Shown here: positions 26,918-36,072 of the stretch, in pieces
Layout of the letters: every line of letters starts with the position of its first letter
How positions within the stretch are numbered: the first letter of the stretch is position 1
NCBI RefSeq assembly: GCF_018760365.1
Contig: NZ_JAHIAB010000001.1
Span: forward strand, 513,813 to 577,812
Origin: Pseudooceanicola endophyticus
GTDB taxonomy: Bacteria > Pseudomonadota > Alphaproteobacteria > Rhodobacterales > Rhodobacteraceae
Reading direction: 5' to 3'
Length of the DNA: 64,000 nucleotides
The notes under the pieces: model-generated
Told to the model about the DNA's origin: nothing
Database searches by the model: none
What the model saw: only the letters and a program-made list of their open reading frames with translations
Program-made: the position numbers and the translations under genes

Positions 26918-28876
26918 ATGGCAGATGACCTTCTGAACGGCACCGAACCGCAGACCTACGACGCCTCCTCGATCGAGGTGCTGGAGGGGCTGGAGCCGGT
27001 CCGCAAGCGCCCCGGCATGTATATCGGCGGCACGGACGAGCGCGCCCTGCACCACATGGTGGCCGAGATCCTCGACAACTCGATGGACGAGGCCGTCGCC
27101 GGTCACGCCAACCGCATCGAGGTCGAGCTGCATTCGGACTATTCCATCACCATCCGCGACAACGGTCGCGGGATGCCCTTCGATCCGCACCCGAAGTTCC
27201 CCGGCAAGTCGGCGCTGGAAGTGATCCTGTGCACCCTGCACGCGGGCGGCAAGTTCAGCGGCAAGGCCTACGAGACCTCGGGCGGTCTGCACGGCGTCGG
27301 CGCCTCGGTGGTGAACGCGCTGTCGGACACGATGGTCGTGCAGGTGGCGCGCGACCGCAAGCTGGTCGAACAGCGCTTTTCGCGCGGCACGCCGCTGGGT
27401 CCGGTGCAGGAGATCGGCGCGGCGCCGAACCGGCGCGGCACCACCACCACCTTCCACCCCGACCCCGAGATCTTCGGCAGCCACAAGTTCAAGCCGGCGC
27501 GGCTGTTCAAGTCGATCCGCTCCAAGGCCTACCTGTTCTCGGGCGTGGAAATCCGCTGGAAGACAGCCATCGACGACGGCGAGACGCCCACCGATGCCGT
27601 CTTCCACTTCCCCGGCGGCCTGTCGGACTACCTGACCGAGACGCTGACCAAGACCTCCACCTATGCCGATCAACCCTTCTCGGGGCGGGTCGAGTTCCAG
27701 GAGCGTTTCGGCGTGCCGGGCCGGGTCGAATGGGCGATCAACTGGACGCCGGCGCGGGATGGCTTCATCCAGTCCTACTGTAACACCGTCCCCACTCCCG
27801 AGGGCGGCACCCACGAGGCGGGCTTCTGGGCGGCGATCCTGAAGGGCATCCGCGCCTATGGCGAGCTGGTGAACAACAAGAAGGCCTCCAACATCACCCG
27901 GGACGACCTGATCACCGGGGGCTGCGCGCTGGTCTCGTGCTTCATCCGGGAGCCCGAGTTCGTCGGCCAGACCAAGGACCGCCTGGCCACCGTCGAGGCG
28001 CAGAAGCTGGTCGAGGGCGCGGTGCGCGACCGTTTCGACAACTGGCTGGCGGCGGATACGAAATCCGCCGGTGCGATCCTCGATTTTCTGGTCCTGCGCG
28101 CCGAGGAACGCCTGCGCCGCCGCGCCGAGAAGGAAACGCAGCGCAAGTCCGCCACCAAGCGGCTGCGCCTGCCCGGCAAGCTGGCGGATTGCTCCAACAA
28201 CTCCCGCGAGGGGACTGAGCTGTTCCTGGTCGAGGGCGACTCGGCCGGGGGCTCTGCCAAGATGGCCCGCAACCGCAAGACCCAGGCCCTGCTGCCGCTG
28301 CGCGGCAAGATCCTGAACGTGCTGGGCGCGGCCTCGGGCAAGATCGGTGCCAACCAGGAGATCGCCGACATGTGCCAGGCGCTTGGCGTCGGCATGGGGA
28401 CCAAGTTCAACATCGACGATCTGCGCTATGAAAAGATCATCATCATGACCGATGCGGATGTCGATGGCGCCCACATCGCCTCTCTGCTGATGACCTTCTT
28501 CTACACCCAGATGCGCCCGATGATCGACCAGGGGCACCTCTACCTGGCCTGCCCGCCGCTGTTCCGCCTGACCCAGGGCGCGCGCCGCCTTTACGTCCAG
28601 GACGAGGCCGAGCGCGACATCTGGCTTGAGAAGGGCCTGGGCGGCAAGGGCAAGATCGACGTCAGCCGCTTCAAGGGTCTGGGCGAGATGGACGCCAAGG
28701 ACCTGAAGGAAACCACGATGGACCCGACCACGCGCAAGCTGATCCGGGTCACCATCGACGAGGACGAACCCGGCGAGACCGGCGACCTGGTGGAACGCCT
28801 GATGGGCAAGAAGCCCGAGCTGCGCTTCCAGTACATCCAGGAGAACGCCCGTTTTGTCGAGGAATTGGATATCTGA
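26918..28876 (+). CDS. parE: DNA topoisomerase IV subunit B
   Basis: ATPase subunit of topoisomerase IV, which decatenates daughter chromosomes. The 652 residues contain the GHKL ATPase motifs ILDNSMDEA, IRDNGRGMP and TSGGLHGVGASVVNALS, the transducer domain, and TOPRIM motifs EGDSAGGSAK and DADVDGAHI. The end PELRFQYIQENARF is usual. Several features fit ParE better than GyrB: short length, absence of the GyrB-specific insertion and the YDASSIEVLEGLEPVRKRP opening. Start ATG 26918; an open extension upstream was dropped. Confidence 0.93.
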   Translation: MADDLLNGTEPQTYDASSIEVLEGLEPVRKRPGMYIGGTDERALHHMVAEILDNSMDEAVAGHANRIEVELHSDYSITIRDNGRGMPFDPHPKFPGKSALEVILCTLHAGGKFSGKAYETSGGLHGVGASVVNALSDTMVVQVARDRKLVEQRFSRGTPLGPVQEIGAAPNRRGTTTTFHPDPEIFGSHKFKPARLFKSIRSKAYLFSGVEIRWKTAIDDGETPTDAVFHFPGGLSDYLTETLTKTSTYADQPFSGRVEFQERFGVPGRVEWAINWTPARDGFIQSYCNTVPTPEGGTHEAGFWAAILKGIRAYGELVNNKKASNITRDDLITGGCALVSCFIREPEFVGQTKDRLATVEAQKLVEGAVRDRFDNWLAADTKSAGAILDFLVLRAEERLRRRAEKETQRKSATKRLRLPGKLADCSNNSREGTELFLVEGDSAGGSAKMARNRKTQALLPLRGKILNVLGAASGKIGANQEIADMCQALGVGMGTKFNIDDLRYEKIIIMTDADVDGAHIASLLMTFFYTQMRPMIDQGHLYLACPPLFRLTQGARRLYVQDEAERDIWLEKGLGGKGKIDVSRFKGLGEMDAKDLKETTMDPTTRKLIRVTIDEDEPGETGDLVERLMGKKPELRFQYIQENARFVEELDI

Positions 28877-28907
28877 CTGTCCGGTCCCCCCTCCGGCAGA
28901 CCTTCCC

Positions 28908-29401
28908 GTGTGGATCCAGAGCATCGGCGCTCTGGGTCCGCCAATCATCGCCCTGATCGTCGCTTACATCGCCTGCGGGTAAACAAGGCCACGGCCCGGG
29001 AAAAGCTCTTTGAACGCAGAATGGCCCTCTTTGAAGGGACACGAGGTTTTCTAAGTGCGATCCTGAAAGAAGCCACCTTCACAGATGACGAGCTTTGGGA
29101 ATTCACCGATGTTTGCCAGCGCGCACGCTTTTTACTATCCGCCGACACTGCAAAATATCTCCAGGTAATCCGTACGCGGTCCCTGATAATGCGGACCAAG
29201 CAAGTTCAGTTTAAGAAATTGCCGGTTGGGCCAGAGCGTAGCAAGTTGGTCGACGAAGAGGGTGCAGAACTCAAATGGCTAACTGACCAGCTGCCGCTCA
29301 TTTTCGATGTGTTTACTCCCTACCTCAAATTCGATGAGCTAATCGAGCGCTCCCTCTGGGCACGCGTGCGATCAAGACGCAGCAAGAAGTTCCCCAAATA
29401 G
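28908..29401 (+). pseudogene. Frame-broken small membrane-anchored protein
   Basis: Two frames look like parts of one protein. The first, from GTG 28908, encodes a single membrane helix (IGALGPPIIALIVAYIA) and stops at TAA 28980-28982. The second continues in another frame as VNKATAREKLFERRMALFEG and then a helical, charged domain to 29401. Many small proteins join such a helix directly to an E-K-L-F-E-R-R-x-x-x-F segment, so a short deletion or frameshift near 28970-28982 is inferred. The second part alone (an ATG lies at 29021) would lack the anchor. The region is richer in A+T than its neighbours, suggesting acquisition. Confidence 0.6.
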
Positions 29402-29403
29402 AA

Positions 29404-29431
29404 AAGGGCCCGGACGGATGTCCGGGCCCTT
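29404..29431. terminator. Strong hairpin terminator
   Basis: AAGGGCCCGGAC (29404-29415) pairs perfectly with GTCCGGGCCCTT (29420-29431) across four bases. It lies between the broken gene (+) and the outer-membrane protein gene (-) and may serve both; T-runs are short. Confidence 0.75.
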
Positions 29432-29465
29432 CCTGTTCGACCGTTGGCCCCGGGGGGCCGACGGA

Positions 29466-30056
29466 TCAGAAGCGGTAGTTCACTTTTGCGGCGATCGAGT
29501 CGCCCAGCAGCTTGGCGTTGGTGCCAGCGAAGTCGTCGACCTGGTGGTGCAGGTATTCTGCGCCCAGCGAGATGGTCGGGGTGATCATGTGCTCGACGCC
29601 CACGCCTGCAACCCAGCCGGTGTCGTCGCCGATGTTGGAGTACACGCGCTCTGCGCCGGCGGTGCCGTAGACCATGGTGTCGCCCATGTCGTAGCCCGCT
29701 TTGACTTTCAGAGCTGCGGTGTTGTCGACGTCGATGCCATCGAAGGTGTCGATGTCGCCGGCGTTGTAGGAGATTTCACCGCCCAGGATGTAATCGCCGA
29801 AGTCGTAGTCGTAGCCAGCTTGTGCGCCGTAGATGGTGCCGTCGCCGTCATCGCCGCTGTGCTTGAACTTGCCGTAGCCCAGGTTCAGACCTGCGTAGCC
29901 GCCGGTCCAGTCGTGGCCCATCACGACCGGAGCGGGTGCCGGTGCGGTGATGATCGGGTCGGCAGGTGCCGGCGCCGGGTTGCCTGCGAAGGCGGGGGCT
30001 GCGATGGCTGCGGTGGATGCGACAGCAGCTGCTGCGATCAGTTTGTTGCGAAGCAT
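29466..30056 (-). CDS. Outer-membrane beta-barrel protein (porin-like, Omp25 type)
   Basis: A 196-residue exported protein. A signal peptide (AAAAVASTAAIAAPAFAG) is followed by a proline/alanine-rich linker and then eight or so amphipathic strands, each ending in aromatic residues (WTGGYAGLNLGYGKF, IYGAQAGYDYDFG, YILGGEISYNAGD, and so on). The last residues KVNYRF end in phenylalanine, the outer-membrane insertion signal. It resembles the small Omp25/Omp31 surface proteins of alphaproteobacteria. Ribosome-binding site AAGGAGAG precedes ATG 30056. Likely abundant; role structural or porin-like. Confidence 0.88.
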   Translation of the reverse strand: MLRNKLIAAAAVASTAAIAAPAFAGNPAPAPADPIITAPAPAPVVMGHDWTGGYAGLNLGYGKFKHSGDDGDGTIYGAQAGYDYDFGDYILGGEISYNAGDIDTFDGIDVDNTAALKVKAGYDMGDTMVYGTAGAERVYSNIGDDTGWVAGVGVEHMITPTISLGAEYLHHQVDDFAGTNAKLLGDSIAAKVNYRF

Positions 30057-30421
30057 AATGCTCTCCTTCGTTAATGCCGGGGCTGCGGCCCCTCACCCGA
30101 TACCGCCTGACACAAGCGGACCGGGACACTCTCAACGCGCTCATCGTCGCGTTCGACACATCAACTGGCGTATCGGGGGAGAAGTTCCATCCGATACGTA
30201 CATTCCCTCACGGCATGGGCCACAAGGCGCCGCCCGGAGGCAAAATCGACGGCAAGCTTCTGCCGTACACTGAAACATGGAGGGATTGTGACGGAGGCAC
30301 CCCTTGAAATCCCAAACATCCCCTTACCGTCGCCCCGGCAAAGACCGGCCCGGGCGGGCAAGGACAGGCTTGGCATGACCCCTGTCAACGCGTATCAACC
30401 CCTTGAACAGAGGACATGCCG
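30057..30421. other. Divergent intergenic region between omp and argB
   Basis: Holds the outward promoters of both genes, though no convincing -35/-10 pair could be picked. A GGGGCTGCGGCCCC hairpin lies in the omp leader (about 30079-30093) and a CGGCA/TGCCG hairpin near 30249-30264. A 77-codon open frame at 30074-30307 (+) shows no family features. Confidence 0.5.
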
Positions 30422-31288
30422 ATGAAGAAGCAGACCGCCATGAACCGAGACTGGATCGCAACCGCCCGTACCCTCTCCGAGGCCCTTCCCTACCTCAAGC
30501 GCTACGAGGGCGCGATCGTCGTCGTGAAGTTCGGCGGCCATGCCATGGGCGACAGCGAAGCGATGGAAACCTTCGCGCGCGACATCGTGCTGATGCGTCA
30601 GGTGGGCGTGAACCCCGTCATCGTGCATGGCGGCGGGCCGATGATCAACGAGCTTCTGGATAAACTCGACGTCAAGAGCGAGTTCGTCCGCGGCAAGCGC
30701 GTCACCGACGAGAAGACCATGGAAGTCGTTGAAATGGTTCTCTCGGGTCAGGTCAACAAGCGCATCGTGCAGGCGCTGAACGACCAGGGCGGCAAGGCCG
30801 TGGGCCTGTCGGGCAAGGATGCCAACCTGATGACCTGCGTGCAGACCGATCCCGATCTGGGCCTGGTCGGCACCCCGGACGAAATCGACACCTCGATCCT
30901 GCATTCGCTGTTCCGCAGCTCGATCATCCCGGTGATCGCGCCGATCGGCATGGGCCATGAGGGCGAGACCTTCAACATCAACGGCGACACCGCCGCCGGC
31001 GCCATCGCCGCCGCGCTGAAGGCCGACCGCCTGCTGCTGCTGACCGATGTCTCGGGCGTGAAGAACCAGGATGGCGACGTGCTGACCTCGCTCAGCTCGC
31101 AGCAGATCCGCGACATGATCGAGGACGGCACCATCGCCGGCGGCATGATCCCCAAGACCGAGACCGCGCTGGACGCGATCGAGGGCGGCGTGCGTGCCGT
31201 GGTCATCCTGGATGGCCGCGCCCCCAATGCCGTGCTGCTGGAGCTGTTCACCGAACATGGCGCAGGCTCCCTCATCCGCAAGGCCTGA
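30422..31288 (+). CDS. argB: N-acetylglutamate kinase
   Basis: Second step of arginine biosynthesis: phosphorylates N-acetylglutamate. The 288 residues have the amino-acid-kinase motifs [10 protein letters not shown] near residue 37, [29 protein letters not shown] and [12 protein letters not shown]. The N-terminal helix ([17 protein letters not shown]) fits hexameric, arginine-inhibited ArgB. ATG 30422 lies seven bases after AGGA; ATG 30416, two codons upstream, is possible. The ferredoxin-like gene overlaps its 3' end by 32 bases. Confidence 0.95.
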   Translation: MKKQTAMNRDWIATARTLSEALPYLKRYEGAIVVVKFGGHAMGDSEAMETFARDIVLMRQVGVNPVIVHGGGPMINELLDKLDVKSEFVRGKRVTDEKTMEVVEMVLSGQVNKRIVQALNDQGGKAVGLSGKDANLMTCVQTDPDLGLVGTPDEIDTSILHSLFRSSIIPVIAPIGMGHEGETFNINGDTAAGAIAAALKADRLLLLTDVSGVKNQDGDVLTSLSSQQIRDMIEDGTIAGGMIPKTETALDAIEGGVRAVVILDGRAPNAVLLELFTEHGAGSLIRKA

Positions 31289-31973
31289 GGCCTTTCCGGG
31301 CGCCGCGCCCCTGCAGGCCGCGTTGCAGAACGCGGCCCTGCGCATCGCCGCGGGGCTGGACGCGACGGCCTGTGCCAGCGCCGCCGGCCTGCCCCCCGGC
31401 ACCCGCAGCCTGCTGCTGCTGTCCCCCGACGAACCCGCCTTCTGGCCGGTCTTCACCGCGGCCCCGGAATGGCTGGACGGCGCCCCCGATCCGATGGACC
31501 GCTGGTCGCGCCGGGTGATCGGCACCCTGGCCGAACGCTGCCACGCCACCGCGCTTTTCCCCTTTGGCGGCCCACCCTGGGCCCCCTTCCTGGACTGGGC
31601 GCGGGCCTCTGGACGCATCCATGCCTCGCCCGTCGGGATGCTGGTCTCGCGGGCGGGCGGCCTTTTCACCTCCTTCAGGGGGGCCCTGGCCTTCGACCGG
31701 GACCTGCCCGTGCCCGCCGCCGACGCGACGCCCTGCCGGTCCTGCGCCGCCCCCTGTACGGCAACCTGCCCGGTCGCGGCCCTGGGGCCCGGGGGCTACG
31801 ACGTGGCCCGCTGCAAGGCCCATCTGCGCCATCCCGAAGGCCGCGCCTGCCTGGAGGGCGGCTGCCTGGCCCGCCGCGCCTGCCCCGCCGCCCCGCCCGG
31901 ACAGCGCCTGTCGGCGCATTCCGCCTATCACATGGCCCAGTTCCTCGGGGCCCCGCATCTGGAAGCACGATGA
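31257..31973 (+). CDS. Ferredoxin-like protein with cysteine-rich cluster
   Basis: A 238-residue protein whose second half has [17 protein letters not shown] near residue 160. This is a C-x2-C-x3-C-x3-C-P cluster of 4Fe-4S type. Further cysteines follow ([24 protein letters not shown]). The N-terminal half ([30 protein letters not shown]) resembles epoxyqueuosine-reductase-like iron-sulfur proteins but is short. Its role is unknown; electron transfer is inferred. The start is ATG 31257, inside the end of argB, and its stop overlaps the next start (ATGA). It may be cotranscribed with argB. Confidence 0.75.
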   Translation: MAQAPSSARPEAFPGAAPLQAALQNAALRIAAGLDATACASAAGLPPGTRSLLLLSPDEPAFWPVFTAAPEWLDGAPDPMDRWSRRVIGTLAERCHATALFPFGGPPWAPFLDWARASGRIHASPVGMLVSRAGGLFTSFRGALAFDRDLPVPAADATPCRSCAAPCTATCPVAALGPGGYDVARCKAHLRHPEGRACLEGGCLARRACPAAPPGQRLSAHSAYHMAQFLGAPHLEAR

Positions 31974-32488
31974 AACGCCTGATCCTTATGCGCCACGCCA
32001 AGTCGAGCTGGTCCAACCCCGCCCTCAGCGATGCGCTGCGGCCGCTGAACCGGCGCGGTCGCGAGGCGGCACAGGTGCTGGGCCGCTGGCTGCACCTGAG
32101 CGGTCAGCAGATCGACCAGGCGCTGGTCTCTTCCGCCACCCGCACCCGGGAAACCTATGCGGAACTGGGGCTCATGGCGAACCCGGTCTTCGTCAACGCG
32201 CTTTACGAGGCGACTGTGGCCACGATGCTGGATGTGCTGCACAAGGCCGATCCGAAGGCCGCCTGCGTGCTGATGATCGGCCACAATCCCGGCATCGGCA
32301 GCTTTGCCGAAAAGCTGCTGCGGCTGCCGCCACCGCACGGACGCTTCTTCGACTACCCCACCGGGGCCACGCTGATCTGCGATTTCGACATCGAAACCTG
32401 GGCCGAGCTGCGCCTTGGCACCGGTTCGGTCGCCGGCTTCACCGTGCCCCGGGAACTGATGGGCGACGAGAGCCTGCGCAAGGCGTGA
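31970..32488 (+). CDS. SixA-type histidine phosphatase
   Basis: A 172-residue histidine-phosphatase-superfamily protein. Its catalytic motif is LMRHAKSSW (R-H-A-K form typical of SixA) at residues 6-14, a second active-site block is SSATRTRET, and the second histidine is in MIGHNPGIG. SixA proteins remove phosphate from phosphohistidine proteins such as HPt domains or PTS proteins; the substrate here is unknown. Coupled by ATGA to the ferredoxin-like gene and followed by a terminator. Confidence 0.87.
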   Translation: MKRLILMRHAKSSWSNPALSDALRPLNRRGREAAQVLGRWLHLSGQQIDQALVSSATRTRETYAELGLMANPVFVNALYEATVATMLDVLHKADPKAACVLMIGHNPGIGSFAEKLLRLPPPHGRFFDYPTGATLICDFDIETWAELRLGTGSVAGFTVPRELMGDESLRKA

Positions 32489-32503
32489 TCGGCTGAAACA
32501 CAA

Positions 32504-32533
32504 ACCCACCCGGCGTGATCGCACCGGGTGGGT
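32504..32533. terminator. Bidirectional hairpin between sixA-like gene and bztD
   Basis: ACCCACCCGG and CCGGGTGGGT pair perfectly with a ten-base loop in the gap between two convergent genes. Confidence 0.7.
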
Positions 32534-32569
32534 CGGGATCTTGCGAAGCCGCCCCCGAAGGGGCAGCGC

Positions 32570-33361
32570 TCAGTGACCGAGAATCTGGCTGAGGAACAGC
32601 TTCGTGCGCTCCGAGCGGGGGTTGTTGAAGAATTCCTCCGGCTCGTTCTGCTCGACGATCTGGCCCTGGTCCATGAAGATCACGCGGTTCGCCACCTGAC
32701 GGGCAAAGCCCATCTCGTGCGTCACGCAGAGCATGGTCATCCCCTCTTCGGCAAGCTGGATCATGGTATCCAGCACTTCCTTGATCATCTCCGGATCCAG
32801 CGCCGAGGTCGGTTCGTCGAACAGCATGATGCGCGGCTTCATGCAGAGCGAACGCGCGATGGCGACCCGCTGCTGCTGCCCGCCCGAAAGCTGGCCGGGA
32901 TACTTGTTGGCCTGATCGGGGATCTTCACCTTTTCAAGGAAGTGCATCGCGGTATCGATGGCCTCCTTGCGGGGCACCTTGCGGACCCAGATCGGCGCCA
33001 GCGTGCAGTTCTCCAGGATCGTCAGATGCGGGAAAAGGTTGAAGTGCTGGAAGCACATGCCGACCTCGGAGCGGATCTTGTCGATATTCTTCAGATCGCT
33101 GGTCAGCTCGGTGCCGTCGACGATGATCTTGCCGGACTGGTGTTCTTCCAGCCGGTTGATGCAGCGGATCATCGTCGATTTCCCCGAGCCCGAAGGCCCG
33201 GCAATGACGATCCGCTCGCCGCGGTTGACGGTCAGGTTGATGTCGCGCAGCACGTGGAAGTTCCCGTACCACTTGTTCATGTTGACGATCTCGATCGCCA
33301 CTTCGTCGGAAACCTTCAGGGAGGAAGGCGCGGCCGTCGTCTGGAATGCGGTGTCGGTCAT
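32570..33361 (-). CDS. bztD: Amino-acid ABC transporter ATP-binding protein BztD/AapP
   Basis: ATPase subunit of the Bzt (glutamate/glutamine/aspartate/asparagine) importer. The 263 residues show Walker A GPSGSGKS near residue 55, Q-loop [12 protein letters not shown], signature [15 protein letters not shown], Walker [14 protein letters not shown] and the H-loop VTHEMGFA. High similarity to GlnQ-type ATPases, with the longer N-terminus usual in Bzt/Aap. It is last in the leftward order bztA-bztB-bztC-bztD and lies 12 bases after bztC. Confidence 0.95.
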   Translation of the reverse strand: MTDTAFQTTAAPSSLKVSDEVAIEIVNMNKWYGNFHVLRDINLTVNRGERIVIAGPSGSGKSTMIRCINRLEEHQSGKIIVDGTELTSDLKNIDKIRSEVGMCFQHFNLFPHLTILENCTLAPIWVRKVPRKEAIDTAMHFLEKVKIPDQANKYPGQLSGGQQQRVAIARSLCMKPRIMLFDEPTSALDPEMIKEVLDTMIQLAEEGMTMLCVTHEMGFARQVANRVIFMDQGQIVEQNEPEEFFNNPRSERTKLFLSQILGH

Positions 33362-33373
33362 GGCTTGGCCTCC

Positions 33374-34687
33374 TTAGCGGTGCCCGGTTTGAAGTTTCTT
33401 CTCGAGGTACATGGAGTAGCGCGACATCGAGAAGCAGAAGACGAAGAAGATCGCGCCGATGAAGATGAACAGCTCCCAGTAGACGCCGTTCCAGGCCTGG
33501 TTGGCGCGGATGGCGTTCGACAGGCCGATCGGGTCGAACATCGAGATGATCGAGACCAGCGTGGTGTCCTTGAACACCCCGATGAAGGTCGAGACGATCC
33601 CGGGGATCGAGATCTTCAGCGCCTGCGGCATGATGATCAGCCGCTGCGCCTGCCAGTAGTTGAGGCCAAGGCTGTCGGCGCCCTCGTACTGGCCCTTGGG
33701 CAGCGCGGCGAGGCCGCCGCGCACCACCTCGGCCATGTAGGCGGAGGCAAAGAGCGTATCCATGATGATGACGCGGACGATGATGTCGAAATTCGTGCCC
33801 GGGGGCAGGAAGATGTTCAGCAGCGTCGAGGCGACGAACAGCAGGGTGATCAGCGGCACGCCGCGAATGAACTCGATGAAGCCGACGCACATGTACTTGA
33901 CCAGCGGCAGGTCGGACTGGCGGCCAAGCGCCAGCAGGATGCCGATGGGAAGCGAACAGCCGATGGCCGCGACGCCGATGGTGATCGACAGCATGAAGCC
34001 GCCGAAGGCGCGCGACTGCACCTCGGTAAGGGCCAACGGCAGCACGGAGGCGAAGGCCCCGGCGACCAGGCCCGACAGCAGGACCCACCAGAGCACCGCG
34101 ACAATGGCGGCGATGAAGAGCGCGAGGCCCCCCGCCACCCGGCCCGAGAACCCCCGGAAGACCAGGTAGCCGATGACGAAGCCGAGCGCCGCCATGACCG
34201 GGGTCCAGACCGTGCCGCCCCACAGAAGCCAGGGCATCACGAAGGGGAAGGCCGCGGTCACGACCAGCAGCTTGCGGCTGACGAAATCGCTGAACAGCAC
34301 CGGCGCGATGGCGACGAACAGCATCAGCAGGGCCACCACGGGGCGCCAGTACAGTTCCGGCGGGTAGAAGCCGAACAGCAATTGCTGCCAGCGTTCCCGG
34401 ATCACGCCCCAGCAGGCGCCGTCGGTGTGGCCGGCGGCCGTCACCATGTCGCGGCATTCATTGAGCGAGGTCGCCATCCAGGTCGGAGAGACGAACCAGG
34501 GCACGATGTGCAGCACCAGGCCAATGATGAACAGGCCCGCCACCACGGTGATGACAGAGTTCAGCCAGCCCGAGAACAGGTTCTGGCGCGCCCAGCCGAT
34601 GGCCCCGGTCGAGGAGCTTGGCGGCTCCTGCTGGGGCAGCATCGTTTCACGGACGAAGAGGACGGTTTCAGCATGGGTGTCCGACAT
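33374..34687 (-). CDS. bztC: Amino-acid ABC transporter permease BztC/AapM
   Basis: Inner-membrane permease of 437 residues, longer than HisM-type permeases because of extra N-terminal helices and a large periplasmic segment, as is usual for Bzt/Aap. The binding-protein-dependent transport signature lies in YMAEVVRGGLAALPKGQYEGA. ATG 34687 follows GGAG and begins one base after the bztB stop; an in-frame GTG further upstream was rejected. It forms the channel with BztB. Confidence 0.94.
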   Translation of the reverse strand: MSDTHAETVLFVRETMLPQQEPPSSSTGAIGWARQNLFSGWLNSVITVVAGLFIIGLVLHIVPWFVSPTWMATSLNECRDMVTAAGHTDGACWGVIRERWQQLLFGFYPPELYWRPVVALLMLFVAIAPVLFSDFVSRKLLVVTAAFPFVMPWLLWGGTVWTPVMAALGFVIGYLVFRGFSGRVAGGLALFIAAIVAVLWWVLLSGLVAGAFASVLPLALTEVQSRAFGGFMLSITIGVAAIGCSLPIGILLALGRQSDLPLVKYMCVGFIEFIRGVPLITLLFVASTLLNIFLPPGTNFDIIVRVIIMDTLFASAYMAEVVRGGLAALPKGQYEGADSLGLNYWQAQRLIIMPQALKISIPGIVSTFIGVFKDTTLVSIISMFDPIGLSNAIRANQAWNGVYWELFIFIGAIFFVFCFSMSRYSMYLEKKLQTGHR

Positions 34688-34688
34688 C

Positions 34689-35945
34689 TCAACGCTCCAC
34701 CAGTTTGACACGGTTGTTGTAGATGTTCATCGCGCCCGAGATCAGCAGCGAGATCGCAAGGTAGACGATCATGCCCAGCAGCACGGTCTCAAGCTCGCGC
34801 CCGGTCTGGTTCAGGGTGATGCCCATCAGCGTGCCGGTGATGTCCATGTAGCCCACGGCGATCGCCAGCGACGAGTTCTTCGTCAGGTTCAGATATTGCG
34901 AGATCAGCGGCGGGATGATGACCCGCAGCGCCTGCGGCAGGATCACCAGGCTCATGATCCGGTTGGAGCGCAGGCCCAGGGCGGCGGCGGCCTCGGTCTG
35001 GCCCTTGGAAATGGCCATGATGCCGGCACGCACGATCTCGGCGATGAAGGCGGCGGTATAGAGCGACAGCGCCAGCCACAGCGCGATCAGCGAGTTGCGC
35101 AGATGCGTGCCGCCGTCAAAGTTGAACCCCTTGAGGTGCGGCAGGCCAAGGTGGAAGCCCAGCCCCGCCAGCAGCGCCACGATGGGCAGGATGATCACGG
35201 CGGTCTGGACGGGCCAGGTGCGCGGACGCAGGCCGGTCTTGTTCTGCTCGGCATCGGCGCGTCGGCCGATGCGCTTGGCCACCCAGATGGAGCCGCCCAG
35301 CACGACGATGATCGCCAGCAGCTCGATGCTGATGTCGAAGGCGCCGAAGACATTGATATTGCCCAGCGGCCGCGAGAACAGCGGCTCGGGAATGTAGACA
35401 CCCCGGTTGGTCAGGGCGATGCTGTCGAACAGCAGCATCGAGGAGGAAGGATCGTTGCCGCGGAACGCCGAGGGCGGCGGCAGTGCCTCGATCAGGATCG
35501 CCATCGCCAGGATGATCCACATCAGCACCGGCACGTTGCGGAAGGTCTCGACGTAGACGGTCATCAGCCGGGCGACCAGCCAGTTCTTCGACAGGCGCAG
35601 CACGCCGACAAGGACGCCGATGACGGTGGCGGTGATGCAGCCCAGGGCCGCGACCAGCAGCGTGTTCAGCAGGCCGACGAAGGCCGCACGCAGGTGGGTG
35701 TCCTGGTTGTTGTACTCGATCAGCGTCTGGTTGATGTCATAGCCGGCAGGCTGGAACAGGAACCCGAAGGAGGGATCCTTGCCCAGCTCGTGCAGGTTAT
35801 GCGCGGTGTTCATGTAGAGCCAGCCGAACAGCGTCAGGAAGGCAATCAGCGCGATGATCTGGAAGGTAATCGCCCTGTACCGCGTGTCGTAGAACAGCAT
35901 GGATAGCTTGAACGACTCCGCCGGCGGATCTGAAATGGTGGTCAT
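34689..35945 (-). CDS. bztB: Amino-acid ABC transporter permease BztB/AapQ
   Basis: Partner permease of 418 residues with about eight membrane helices. It has the long N-terminal extension of the Bzt group (YDTRYRAITFQIIALIAFLT) and the EAA-type loop FIAEIVRAGIMAISKGQTEA that contacts the ATPase. It heterodimerises with BztC. Separated from bztA by 127 bases that contain a strong hairpin. Confidence 0.94.
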   Translation of the reverse strand: MTTISDPPAESFKLSMLFYDTRYRAITFQIIALIAFLTLFGWLYMNTAHNLHELGKDPSFGFLFQPAGYDINQTLIEYNNQDTHLRAAFVGLLNTLLVAALGCITATVIGVLVGVLRLSKNWLVARLMTVYVETFRNVPVLMWIILAMAILIEALPPPSAFRGNDPSSSMLLFDSIALTNRGVYIPEPLFSRPLGNINVFGAFDISIELLAIIVVLGGSIWVAKRIGRRADAEQNKTGLRPRTWPVQTAVIILPIVALLAGLGFHLGLPHLKGFNFDGGTHLRNSLIALWLALSLYTAAFIAEIVRAGIMAISKGQTEAAAALGLRSNRIMSLVILPQALRVIIPPLISQYLNLTKNSSLAIAVGYMDITGTLMGITLNQTGRELETVLLGMIVYLAISLLISGAMNIYNNRVKLVER

Positions 35946-36034
35946 GTATGTGTTCCCCTAGGTCCGGCCCGTTCTTCTGTGCGTCTTCTGCGCGGGGCCG
36001 TCTCTTCTTGTCCCCACTTCTGCGGGGAATGGCA

Positions 36035-36062
36035 GGAGGGCGCGACCCTGGCCGCGCCCTCC
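36035..36062 (-). terminator. Hairpin between bztA and bztB
   Basis: GGAGGGCGCG and CGCGCCCTCC form a 10-base perfect stem just after the bztA stop on the minus strand, with no T-run. It is probably an mRNA-stabilising or partially terminating element that keeps the binding protein more abundant than the permeases. Confidence 0.65.
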
Positions 36063-36072
36063 CCCGGTGTCC

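Noticed and set aside
25274-28948. 1224-codon open frame on the minus strand
   Set aside because: Only the MATE exporter at its end (25274-26695) has family features; the upstream part is antisense to parE.
30074-30307. 77-codon open frame between omp and argB
   Set aside because: No ribosome-binding site or recognisable family, and it occupies the space needed for both divergent promoters. Kept only as a remark in the gap entry.
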